Of a DNA stretch of 18,010 nt, positions 7,749-15,837 are shown piece after piece. The notes under the pieces are model-generated. The model was not told the origin of the DNA and ran no database searches. It saw only the letters and a program-made list of their open reading frames with translations. The first letter of the stretch is position 1. Each line of letters starts with the position of its first letter. The stretch is from contig JAEDFR010000041.1 in the NCBI GenBank assembly GCA_016297945.1, positions 1 to 18,010 of the forward strand, read 5' to 3'. Source of the DNA: Lachnospiraceae bacterium (GTDB lineage Bacteria > Bacillota > Clostridia > Lachnospirales > Lachnospiraceae). The position numbers and the translations under genes are program-made.

Positions 7749-9329
7749 ATGAAGCATAATAAGTTATTGGATTGTACTTTAAGAGATGGTGGATATATTA
7801 ACGAATGGAACTTCGGGTTTCACACAATTAGGGATATTATCCGAAAATTAGTGAATTCTCAAGTTGATTATGTGGAAGTCGGTTTTTTGCGGGACTGTAA
7901 ATACGATTGTGGAAAAACATTGTTTAATAGCTGCGCTGAAATAGCGCCCATCTTACCTGAAAAGCGTGGAAATACCATGTTTACAGCGATGGCATTGCAC
8001 AACAAATATGATATCAGCAAATTGGAACCATATGATGGCAAAACAATTGACGCAATCCGTGTGACATTTCATGATTATGATATAGATGAAGGTCTTAATT
8101 TTATTCAAAAAGTAAAAGAAAAGGGTTATAAAGTATTTTGTAATCCTATTAATATTATGGGATACTCAGATGAAATGATTCTTAGACTCCTTAAGAAAGT
8201 CAATGCAATAAAGCCATATGCTTTTTCCATTGTAGATACCTTTGGGTCAATGATGAAATCTGATTTACAAAGAATCTATTCTCTTGTAGAACATAATCTT
8301 GATAAAAGTATCATTATTGGATTGCACCTGCATGAAAATTTGGCGTTGTCCTATTCGCTGGCACAGGAATTTATTGCCATGAAGGCATCGGAGAGACAAA
8401 GTGTAATTGATGCATCCATGTTGGGGATGGGAAGGGTTCCTGGCAATCTTTGCTTAGAACTCATAATGGACTATATGAATAAAAGCCAGGGAGGAACGTA
8501 TGACGTAAATCCTGTTTTGGATGGTATAGATGACCATATTGCGCATTTAAAGCAAATTGAGCCATGGGGATATAGTACTGCCTATGCGTTATCTGCAAAA
8601 TACAATTTACATAGAAACTATGCAGAATTTCTCTTGGGGAAGGGAAGGCTTCGTGCGAAGCAGATAAATCAGATTCTTGCTAGTGTTGAGGAGAATAAAA
8701 AGACTGCTTATGATGAAGCATATATAGAGAATCTTTATGAACGATTCCAAAATCATGAGGTGGATGACAGAGAAGTACTTATTAGATTAGCGGATGAATG
8801 GAGAGGTAAGACTATTCTTATTCTTGCTCCGGGTTCTTCTATTGTAGATAAAAAAAATGTGGTAGATCTGTTTATTGAGCAGAAAAAACCGATAATTATC
8901 TCTGCAAATTTTATTCCGGAGTTATATCGGCAGGATTACGTATTTTGTTCTAATGCGATGCGCTATAGTGCTATGGAAGATAAATGCGACCTAGAAAAAC
9001 TATTGGTCACATCAAATTTGACAGATGTCTGTGGAACAAAGAATTTTTTAAATTATGCGGATTTATGTTTGGATGATAATGGAAAATGTGATAATTGTGT
9101 AATTATGCTTATGAAGCTACTGCTTAAAGTAGACATATCACAGGTTTATGTAGCAGGTTTTGACGGATATCAGTCAACAAAGTGTAATTATGTTGCATCT
9201 TACATGACAAATCAACATACCAAGGGATTAGAAGAAAATATCAGAAATACTAAATATGTATCAGATATCAGAAAAAAAATGAAAGTTGTCTTTGTGACAC
9301 CGTCTTTATATGACAAATCAGGTGAATAA
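7749..9329 (+). CDS. HMGL/DmpG-like pyruvate aldolase domain fused to a Rossmann-like C-terminal domain
   Basis: A 526-residue protein starting at ATG 7749, seven bases after AGGAG; the TTG at 7692 is rejected because it overlaps the promoter. Residues 1 to about 310 form a DRE-TIM metallolyase domain: LDCTLRDGGY (7-16) with metal ligand D8 and R12, GLHLHENLAL (191-200) with metal ligands H193 and H195, and GMGRVPGNLCLE (226-237). This is closest to 4-hydroxy-2-oxovalerate aldolases, though the catalytic histidine after DmpG's RDG is Y16 here. From about residue 353 a second domain begins with KTILILAPGSSI and ends near VYVAGFDGY (467-475), a Rossmann-like pattern recalling DUF115/MptE-like or GT42 sialyltransferase folds. 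Inferred role: formation of a 2-keto-3-deoxy sugar acid from pyruvate and an aldehyde. The next gene starts inside its stop codon. Confidence 0.78.
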   Translation: MKHNKLLDCTLRDGGYINEWNFGFHTIRDIIRKLVNSQVDYVEVGFLRDCKYDCGKTLFNSCAEIAPILPEKRGNTMFTAMALHNKYDISKLEPYDGKTIDAIRVTFHDYDIDEGLNFIQKVKEKGYKVFCNPINIMGYSDEMILRLLKKVNAIKPYAFSIVDTFGSMMKSDLQRIYSLVEHNLDKSIIIGLHLHENLALSYSLAQEFIAMKASERQSVIDASMLGMGRVPGNLCLELIMDYMNKSQGGTYDVNPVLDGIDDHIAHLKQIEPWGYSTAYALSAKYNLHRNYAEFLLGKGRLRAKQINQILASVEENKKTAYDEAYIENLYERFQNHEVDDREVLIRLADEWRGKTILILAPGSSIVDKKNVVDLFIEQKKPIIISANFIPELYRQDYVFCSNAMRYSAMEDKCDLEKLLVTSNLTDVCGTKNFLNYADLCLDDNGKCDNCVIMLMKLLLKVDISQVYVAGFDGYQSTKCNYVASYMTNQHTKGLEENIRNTKYVSDIRKKMKVVFVTPSLYDKSGE

Positions 9330-9859
9330 TGAAAGGGATAAAAGAATTAGTAAAAATTGAATATTTAATCATTGACGTGGATGGAACCTTGACGGATGCG
9401 GGGATATATTATGATGAACATGGTAATGAATTGAAAAAGTTTTGCACTAAAGATGCAGCTGGATTTTTTGCGGCTCATCGTGTGGGAATAAAGATTATGA
9501 TTCTTACGGGAAGAGAGTGTGCAGCCACAACCCGTAGGATGACGGAAATGAAAGTGGAGTATCTGGTACAGAATGTTAAGGATAAGGAGACATATATTAA
9601 GAGGTTTCTCAAGGAAAACAACATTGGAGGGGAACAGATAGGATATTTGGGCGATGATCTGAATGACCTTGCTTGCATGAGGCTGTGTGGGTTCGTGGGT
9701 TGCCCCGCAGATGCTTGTGAGGAAGTAAAAAAGTGCGCTGATTATGTATCGTCTGTGAACGGAGGGCATGGTGCGGTGCGTGATATTATTGAGACACTAT
9801 TACGAAGCAGAGGTGAATGGGACAAAGCAGTTTCTTCAGTGTATGGGATTGGCTTCTAG
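9329..9859 (+). CDS. KdsC-like HAD phosphatase
   Basis: A 176-residue HAD enzyme without a cap domain, the size of 3-deoxy-D-manno-octulosonate 8-phosphate phosphatase. LIIDVDGTLTD (13-23) holds the nucleophile D16 and the acid/base D18. LTGRE (59-63) is motif II, K84 or K86 in NVKDKETY is the probable motif III lysine, and GDDLNDL (108-114) is motif IV. NGGHGAVRD (144-152) matches the conserved C-terminal tail of KdsC and of the C-terminal phosphatase domain of some CMP-sialate synthetases. It should hydrolyse a phosphorylated sugar acid before CMP activation. The ATG overlaps the aldolase stop by one base (TAATG), so the two proteins are probably made in similar amounts and share a pathway. 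Whether the substrate is Kdo-8-phosphate itself is doubtful in a Gram-positive. Confidence 0.87.
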   Translation: MKGIKELVKIEYLIIDVDGTLTDAGIYYDEHGNELKKFCTKDAAGFFAAHRVGIKIMILTGRECAATTRRMTEMKVEYLVQNVKDKETYIKRFLKENNIGGEQIGYLGDDLNDLACMRLCGFVGCPADACEEVKKCADYVSSVNGGHGAVRDIIETLLRSRGEWDKAVSSVYGIGF

Positions 9860-9920
9860 TATTTCAGGAATGTAGTGGCTCATTTTTTATATAGGGAAAT
9901 CTGGAAAGAGAAAACAATAA

Positions 9921-11159
9921 ATGATTGAGACAAAGTATATGTATTCAAACTGTCATACCAAGGAATTTCAACAGTTTGTTCAAAATGATTATAGGCGAAG
10001 TGAAAAGTTGAGAATCAGGACTGTTGAAAACGGACTTGTTTTACCGCTGAAAACAAGTAGAACAGGAGTGCCGTTGTTGGGATATGGCGGTGTACTCGAT
10101 GCAAAGGAACAATATGTTATTGAATCGGCTCAGATAGGAAAAGGAGATACGGCAGATCGGTTTATAGGTAAATACAACTATAATCCTTGCGAAGTAGAAA
10201 CCTCTGAAGAAGAGGTAATATATATAGGAGCACTACCTCTCCACTGGGGGCATTTCCTTATAGATATGGTCCATCGTTTTTGGATTTTTGATGATGAAAA
10301 GTTTTTGGACAAAAAAATTGTGTATTGCTCAAATAATGCATATTTTCAAGGCGTTCAGCTAGATTTTATAAAGATACTTGGCATTGACCCCGAACGTTTG
10401 TGTCGAATAGGAAATCCTACACGCTTTCGTAAAATTTATATTCCGGAGCAAGGATATATGGCTTGCGATTATTATTCACAGGAATATAGAAATACCTTTT
10501 TAAAATTAGTAAATAATAGTCCAAGACTAAATCTTAGGTCTTATGAAAAGATCTATTTATCAAGAGGACATTTTAGAAAAGCCCGAAAGAGCGAAATTGG
10601 CGAAAGAAATATTGAAAGTAATTTTTCTGCCAATGGATTTCATGTTCTGTACATGGAAGAATTAAGCCTTGCAGAGCAGATATTCTATATCAGTCATTGT
10701 AAAATAGTAGCGGCATTGAGTGGAACATTGTGCCATAATATACTGTTTGCCAATTCAAGTATTACCTTAATTATTTTAAACAAGACACATTTACTTAACA
10801 CACATCAGGTATTAATTAATCAAATGATTGGCTGTAAGGTGATTTATGTTGATGTTTATATTGAGCCGTTTAGGCATACTCCCTCTTCTTATGGAAGCGG
10901 ACCTTTTTTGCTGGGCGAGAGTAAATTGAAGGAATATTTTGAAGATAATGATATGAAATATAGAAAGAGCGGAATATTAAGTAGATGTTATGATTTTCTA
11001 ATGTATTTAAAAATGTGTTTGCAAATAAAGGGACAGGCCTTTTTTTCTGGATTGTATGTTACGATTTATTACAAGGCCTGTAAATATAAATGCATTATTA
11101 TACCTTTGCGATGTGTAAAAAATACATATAGCCGTATGCGGGACAGAAGAAAAAAATGA
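9921..11159 (+). CDS. GT61-like glycosyltransferase (DUF563 type)
   Basis: A 412-residue protein. HWGHFLIDMVHRFW (108-121), the R-G-H segment in IYLSRGHFRKAR (201-212) and AALSGTLCHNILFA (264-277) are the order and form seen in GT61/DUF563 proteins annotated as capsular polysaccharide biosynthesis proteins. IGERNIE, between the second and third motifs, matches the conserved R-x-I-x-N-E region. The last 60 or so residues are basic, cysteine- and tyrosine-rich and weakly hydrophobic, which is unusual and may anchor the enzyme to the membrane. The start ATG 9921 follows GGAAAG (9903-9908) at a rather long spacing. The sugar transferred cannot be predicted. The 61-base gap upstream shows no terminator. 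Confidence 0.78.
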   Translation: MIETKYMYSNCHTKEFQQFVQNDYRRSEKLRIRTVENGLVLPLKTSRTGVPLLGYGGVLDAKEQYVIESAQIGKGDTADRFIGKYNYNPCEVETSEEEVIYIGALPLHWGHFLIDMVHRFWIFDDEKFLDKKIVYCSNNAYFQGVQLDFIKILGIDPERLCRIGNPTRFRKIYIPEQGYMACDYYSQEYRNTFLKLVNNSPRLNLRSYEKIYLSRGHFRKARKSEIGERNIESNFSANGFHVLYMEELSLAEQIFYISHCKIVAALSGTLCHNILFANSSITLIILNKTHLLNTHQVLINQMIGCKVIYVDVYIEPFRHTPSSYGSGPFLLGESKLKEYFEDNDMKYRKSGILSRCYDFLMYLKMCLQIKGQAFFSGLYVTIYYKACKYKCIIIPLRCVKNTYSRMRDRRKK

Positions 11160-11215
11160 GATTTATTGTCTAGACAGAGGCATGGTGTAATAGGTTTAGG
11201 AAGGGAAATTATTTC

Positions 11216-12262
11216 ATGTGGAATATAAATATAAAACTCATAGCTGACATGAAGAATCTCCTGAAGCAATGTTGGAGATATCGAAATGAGGATGAGTTTA
11301 AAAGGCTGGTATTAGCCGGATATCAAAATCCTAATCTGCTTGAATTGAAAAAATACGGGAATGAATATCCGGAGAGGATTATTTATCATATTGGAGCATT
11401 TGGCTGTTCAGTGGGATTTTTTGCGGAATTTTTGTACGCACTAATTCGCTTGTATTTTGCAACAGATCGGGGACTTGTTCCATATATTGATTGGGGAAAA
11501 GAGTTTTTATATTATGAAGAAAATGGAGTTGACAATGAGTACAATGGGTTTTTGTATTACTTTGAGCCGGTTTCTGATGTATGCAGTATAAAAAAAGCTT
11601 CATATGTTCTCGAGGCAACAGATTATCAAATAAGTGATGTCCAAAATCGTTGTCTGCATACATATGGGTATGCAGTGACGGATGAGTATATGGACGCATT
11701 AAGTGATATGATTAAAAAATATATCAGATATAATGAAAAGACAAAGGTATATTTAGAGAGCGGATATGATCAATTAATTGGTGGCAGGAAAGCGCTGGCA
11801 GTTCATTTTAGAGGGACGGATTATCGTAGACAATACAATAATCATCCTGTTTTTGTCACTATTGAACAGGAAATAGAAGAAGTACGCAAACTAATAAAGA
11901 CCAAGGATTATGAGGTGATATTTCTAGCAACGGATGAACAGGATGCAGTGATTAGATTCCGGCAGGAATTTGGAGATTTGGTGAAATGTTTTGAAGATAC
12001 ATGGAGAGCTAACGGTGGAGACGAGTCTGTTGCCTACAGCCATTCAGACAGAAAAAATCACCATTATCTGTTGGGACTTGAAGTGATACGGGATCAATAT
12101 ATGCTTACGAGATGTGCTGGACTTGTATGCGGAATTTCGAACCTTACTCTTTCCGCCAGAATGATGCGGAGGGCTTGGTATAGTCAGGATTATGAAGATT
12201 TAGTTATTGTGAATCATGATCTATGTCATAACGAACGCAATTTTTGTGATGCAAATCATTGA
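11216..12262 (+). CDS. Fucosyltransferase-like GT-B protein with HxRGxD motif
   Basis: A 348-residue protein. AVHFRGTDYR (195-204) is the donor-binding HxR(G/R)xD motif shared by alpha-1,2-, alpha-1,6- (NodZ/FUT8) and protein O-fucosyltransferases. VIFLATDEQ (234-242) and GISNLTLSARM (296-306) are also arranged as in that superfamily. GAFGCSVGFFAEFLYALIRLY (60-80) resembles the N-terminal glycine-rich loop. The upstream AGGAAGGG (about 11200-11207) supports ATG 11216. Most relatives use GDP-fucose, so a deoxyhexose transfer is a reasonable guess. No GDP-fucose synthesis gene is in this window, so the donor could be another GDP-6-deoxy sugar. Its stop overlaps the in-frame TTG of the next gene. 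Confidence 0.62.
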   Translation: MWNINIKLIADMKNLLKQCWRYRNEDEFKRLVLAGYQNPNLLELKKYGNEYPERIIYHIGAFGCSVGFFAEFLYALIRLYFATDRGLVPYIDWGKEFLYYEENGVDNEYNGFLYYFEPVSDVCSIKKASYVLEATDYQISDVQNRCLHTYGYAVTDEYMDALSDMIKKYIRYNEKTKVYLESGYDQLIGGRKALAVHFRGTDYRRQYNNHPVFVTIEQEIEEVRKLIKTKDYEVIFLATDEQDAVIRFRQEFGDLVKCFEDTWRANGGDESVAYSHSDRKNHHYLLGLEVIRDQYMLTRCAGLVCGISNLTLSARMMRRAWYSQDYEDLVIVNHDLCHNERNFCDANH

Positions 12263-12276
12263 GGAAGGCGAAGAGA

Positions 12277-12966
12277 ATGGGAATTGCTTATTGTTTGCAT
12301 GAACACTATTTAAATTACCGTTTTAAGAAAGAAAACGAGAAAAAGAACGTTATTTTTGATAAGAATTGCATAGCCAGACGAGACTGTAGCTTTGAAGGCA
12401 ATAATTTTGTGGCGGGAGAAATATATGGATGTCATTTGGGGTACGGCACATATGTACATAAACACAGTATGTTGGTGCATGTAAAGATAGGACGATTCAG
12501 TGCAATTGGTGAGAATGTAAATATCAAACTGTTTGAACACCCTGTCCATATGGTGTCAACAGCACCGTGCTTTTATCATAAAGAAAACAGGTTGAAAACA
12601 TATGTTGAGGAAGATTATTATGATGATCTAAAATTTATAGAGGGAGATTATTCGGTGGTTATTGGAAATGATGTGTGGATTGGTTCCGGTGCCTATATTA
12701 AGAGCGGAGTTAGAATTGGCGATGGTGCGGTTATCGGTGCCGGAGCAGTGGTAACTAAGGATGTTGAGCCTTATGCGATTGTAGGTGGAATTCCGGCTAA
12801 GGTGATACGTTATCGCTTTTCAAGGGAGCAGATAGAGGCACTCCTAAATATTAAGTGGTGGAATAAAGATGATAAATGGCTAGAGGAAAATGGAAAATTT
12901 TTTGTTGATATACAACAGTTTATCAATAAATTTCAAAAGCCGAATACTTGGGAGAGAATACAATGA
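12277..12966 (+). CDS. Left-handed beta-helix acyltransferase (CatB/xenobiotic acetyltransferase type)
   Basis: A 229-residue hexapeptide-repeat enzyme. I start it at ATG 12277, eight bases after GAGGAAGG (12261-12268), instead of TTG 12259. Irregular hexapeptide coils begin near residue 27. IGRFSAIGENVNI is followed by the loop with FEHPVHMVST, where the histidine is in the position of the catalytic base of CatB-type acetyltransferases. The last coils (VVIGNDVWIGSGAYIKSGVRIGDGAVIGAGAVV) run into the near-universal VTKDVEPYAIVGGIPAKVIRYRF. It should transfer an acetyl group from acetyl-CoA to a sugar hydroxyl or amino group, working as a trimer in the cytoplasm. The truncated aminotransferase near the window end could supply an amino group, but O-acetylation of the growing glycan is equally possible. 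Confidence 0.88.
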   Translation: MGIAYCLHEHYLNYRFKKENEKKNVIFDKNCIARRDCSFEGNNFVAGEIYGCHLGYGTYVHKHSMLVHVKIGRFSAIGENVNIKLFEHPVHMVSTAPCFYHKENRLKTYVEEDYYDDLKFIEGDYSVVIGNDVWIGSGAYIKSGVRIGDGAVIGAGAVVTKDVEPYAIVGGIPAKVIRYRFSREQIEALLNIKWWNKDDKWLEENGKFFVDIQQFINKFQKPNTWERIQ

Positions 12967-14816
12967 AAAAGATTAAGCTTTTGCTAAGCAAAATACTATA
13001 TGTAATGAATCGACCACAAAAAATAATATGCTTACTCGTTTTCTTGGTGACCTGTATTGGATCATTCTTGGAGTGTCTGGGGGTATCGGTTATCATACCT
13101 CTTGTTACTGCAATACAAGATCCGTCAATGATTATGGGCAGTGATTTTGTAAAGAAACATGAATGGCTTTCTTCGCTTTCTTATGGTCAGATGATTGCAC
13201 TAATCTGCGGTGGGGTTATTTTCTTATATTCCTTTAAGAATGTTTTTTTCATATTTCTGTCGTGGTTGCGGGTGAAGTTTTCTTGCAAAATTGAGCGTGA
13301 GATGTCTATTAAAATGTTATCTTCTTATCTTAGCCGGGGGTATCAGTACATACTGGATATGAATTACGGTGAATTTAGTAGGGGTATTATGGGGGATCCG
13401 GCAGCAGTATATACCGTTCTCTTTTCTATATCTCGCCTTGTGGCAGAAGTATTTACTATGCTCTTTATTTGTTTGTTCATGTTTATCGCTGATGCAATGT
13501 TAGCACTAACAGTACTATTTCTGGCAGGTATATGCTTACTGCTTATTTTTATACTATTTAGAAAAAGAATGTACGATGCCGGTGTGCAGATTCGTGATTA
13601 TTCAGCAAAAACAGGTCAGACTGTATCGCAAATTTTCCTAGGAGCCAAAGACGTTCTTTTACTTCGGAAACAGAAACATTTTATTAATGAATTTGAAGAC
13701 AACCGTATCGGAACACAAAAGGTGCAATGTAAACAGATTGTCGGTTCAGAAAGCCCCACCTATATTATTGAGGGAATATGTGTATCAGGATTAATGCTAG
13801 CAGTTTGTGTTCGAATTATTACAGCTGGTAATGACCCTCACTTTATTGCAGTACTAGCTGCTTTTGCAGTGGGAGCATTTCGTCTGCTACCATCATTAGG
13901 GAAAATATCTACAGCACTTAATTCACTTACCAGTTCTATACCAAGCGTGGATGCTTTGTATGAACAGGTGATTCTGGCTGAAGAATATGCGAAACTACAT
14001 CCTGAATCTGTAGTTGAGATAGAAAAGCCAAGTGAACGAAAAGGACTGATTAATCGCGGACGAAAAGAACTTGATATAGAGAGGAAAAATACTTACATGG
14101 AGCCACAGGAAAAATTCCATGACACCATAGAGTTGAGAGATGTTTCATTCCAATATGAACCGGAACTTGGATATGTTCTTAATCATATAAATTTAACAAT
14201 TAAGAAGGGACAGTCAATTGCAATTATTGGAGAATCAGGTGCCGGAAAATCAACATTAGTCGATGTGCTACTGGGCCTACTGATTCCCCAGTCTGGTGCT
14301 ATATATATGGATGGGGCAAAGATTACAGATGATCCGGATAAATGGGCAAGCACGATAGGATATGTACCACAGTCAATAAATCTAGCTAGTACAAGCATTC
14401 GGAAAAATATTGCATTTGGCGAAAGGGAATCTGACATTGATGTTGATCTTGTATATAAGGTTTTGGAAAGAGCAGAGTTAAGAGAATATATTGATTCCTT
14501 ACCCAGGGGAATTGATACGATGGTCGGAGATAGAGGGGTACGGTTATCTGGAGGTCAAAGGCAGAGGATAGCAATTGCAAGGGCGCTCTATCATAGACCG
14601 GAAATTCTCGTTTTGGATGAGGCAACATCAGCCCTTGATAATGACACAGAATCAGCAATTATGTCTGCAATTGATTCCTTACAAGGCCAGGTTACTCTTA
14701 TTATCATTGCGCATAGGCTAACCACTGTTAGAAACTGCGATGTTATATACGAGGTAAGGGATAAAGGCCTGTTCAAGTGCGATAAGGAGGAAGTACTTAA
14801 CAGAGTAAGGATGTAG
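12963..14816 (+). CDS. ABC exporter/flippase, PglK/MsbA type half-transporter
   Basis: A 617-residue fused membrane-ATPase protein starting at ATG 12963, in an ATGA overlap with the acetyltransferase stop; GGGAGA (12950-12955) is its ribosome binding site. About six membrane helices lie between residues 20 and 310, the clearest being about 20-50, 78-100, 155-198 (two) and 265-305. The ATPase domain has Walker A GESGAGKST (423-431), Q-loop Q470, signature LSGGQ (528-532), Walker B ILVLDE (548-553) and switch H584. A 45-residue, highly charged linker (about 345-388) separates the halves. The protein should work as a homodimer. In this setting the natural role is flipping a lipid-linked oligosaccharide, as PglK does, since no Wzx or Wzy is visible in the window. 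Peptide or lipid A export is less likely. Confidence 0.88.
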   Translation: MKKIKLLLSKILYVMNRPQKIICLLVFLVTCIGSFLECLGVSVIIPLVTAIQDPSMIMGSDFVKKHEWLSSLSYGQMIALICGGVIFLYSFKNVFFIFLSWLRVKFSCKIEREMSIKMLSSYLSRGYQYILDMNYGEFSRGIMGDPAAVYTVLFSISRLVAEVFTMLFICLFMFIADAMLALTVLFLAGICLLLIFILFRKRMYDAGVQIRDYSAKTGQTVSQIFLGAKDVLLLRKQKHFINEFEDNRIGTQKVQCKQIVGSESPTYIIEGICVSGLMLAVCVRIITAGNDPHFIAVLAAFAVGAFRLLPSLGKISTALNSLTSSIPSVDALYEQVILAEEYAKLHPESVVEIEKPSERKGLINRGRKELDIERKNTYMEPQEKFHDTIELRDVSFQYEPELGYVLNHINLTIKKGQSIAIIGESGAGKSTLVDVLLGLLIPQSGAIYMDGAKITDDPDKWASTIGYVPQSINLASTSIRKNIAFGERESDIDVDLVYKVLERAELREYIDSLPRGIDTMVGDRGVRLSGGQRQRIAIARALYHRPEILVLDEATSALDNDTESAIMSAIDSLQGQVTLIIIAHRLTTVRNCDVIYEVRDKGLFKCDKEEVLNRVRM

Positions 14817-14857
14817 ATTGATACTATTTTGTTATGTTGTAGTTGGTGGAGGAGAAA

Positions 14858-15811
14858 ATGATTTCAGTTATTATTTCAGTATATAATGTATCACCCTATA
14901 TAGAAAGGTGCATTAATTCAATTCTTAGCCAAACATATTCAGATTTAGAAGTAATTGCTGTTGATGACGGTTCAACAGATGACTCCGGAAGTATTTGTGA
15001 GAGGCTGGCCAAAGAAGATCCGAGAATCGTTGTTGTTCATAAATTAAATGGTGGAAATGCCAGTGCAAGGAACGCGGGTGTTGACGTTGCGCATGGAGAA
15101 TTTATTACCTTTGTTGATGCAGATGATTACATTGAAAAAGATATGTATGAAGTAATGCTTGCAGAAATGAGTGATCCAAGTGTTTCTATCGTGAATTGTG
15201 GTATTATTGTAACAGAAGTTACCGGAAAAGATAAAGTTGTTAAGAGCAACGAAAAGATGGTTTTAACCAGAGAGGAAGCACTATTTGATTTCTTTACCCG
15301 AAAAGGGAATGTGAGTCCGGCTGCTTGGAACAAGTTGTACAGGCGAAACCTGTTTGACAAGGGAGTACGCTTTAATAATGATGTAATTCATGAGGATACG
15401 GAAGCAATGCCACGCTTTTTGGACGCAGCGGAAAAAATTGTAGTAATTGATAAGGCTTTTTATCACTATATTAAAAGAAACAATTCAGCAAGTACTTCAA
15501 AGAAGTTTAGTCTTAGGGGATACCGTATATTGGATTCCATGAAGGATTATGAGAGAATGTGCAGAACAAATTATTTGAGTATGTTACCCTGCCTTCACCA
15601 CTATGAATTGGTAACTACTTATGAAATGCTTTTAAATTGGGCGGGCTGCGTTGATCATAAACGTTATCTTGCTCAGGGGATTTCACTGAAATTTAAGATT
15701 GTAAAGGCACTTATCAAATGTATGAGGTGGAAAAGCGTTAGAAGTGAACACGCTGATGAAATGAAAGGTATATTATTAAACACTATTTTAGGAGTGCGCC
15801 TGATAAGATAA
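14858..15811 (+). CDS. Family 2 (GT-A) glycosyltransferase, second copy
   Basis: A 317-residue GT2 enzyme. ATG 14858 is chosen over TTG 14843 because GGAGGAG (14848-14854) lies directly upstream and the family begins with ISVIISVYN (2-10). Landmarks are IAVDDGSTDDS (33-43), GGNASARNAGVDVAHGEF (65-82), VDADDYIE (86-93) with the metal-binding DADD, and AAWNKLYRR followed by IHEDTEAMP, where ED is the expected catalytic-base motif. The A-x-W-N-K-L-Y-R pattern is typical of GT2 enzymes from capsule and exopolysaccharide clusters of Firmicutes. It is unlike the GT2 gene at 4606 outside the catalytic core, so the two probably add different sugars. A 41-base gap separates it from the transporter gene, with no terminator seen. 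Confidence 0.92.
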   Translation: MISVIISVYNVSPYIERCINSILSQTYSDLEVIAVDDGSTDDSGSICERLAKEDPRIVVVHKLNGGNASARNAGVDVAHGEFITFVDADDYIEKDMYEVMLAEMSDPSVSIVNCGIIVTEVTGKDKVVKSNEKMVLTREEALFDFFTRKGNVSPAAWNKLYRRNLFDKGVRFNNDVIHEDTEAMPRFLDAAEKIVVIDKAFYHYIKRNNSASTSKKFSLRGYRILDSMKDYERMCRTNYLSMLPCLHHYELVTTYEMLLNWAGCVDHKRYLAQGISLKFKIVKALIKCMRWKSVRSEHADEMKGILLNTILGVRLIR

Positions 15812-15837
15812 TTTTTTTGATTGAGCAAGTATGGATT

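Noticed and set aside
9329..9859. Naming the phosphatase kdsC and proposing lipopolysaccharide Kdo synthesis
   Set aside because: No KdsA, KdsB or lipid A genes are present and the sequence style is Gram-positive. Only the fold and motif similarity is supported.
11167..11176. Perfect 10-base palindrome TGTCTAGACA in the gap before the fucosyltransferase-like gene
   Set aside because: It is short, occurs once and has no adjacent promoter of quality. A regulator site cannot be argued from one copy.
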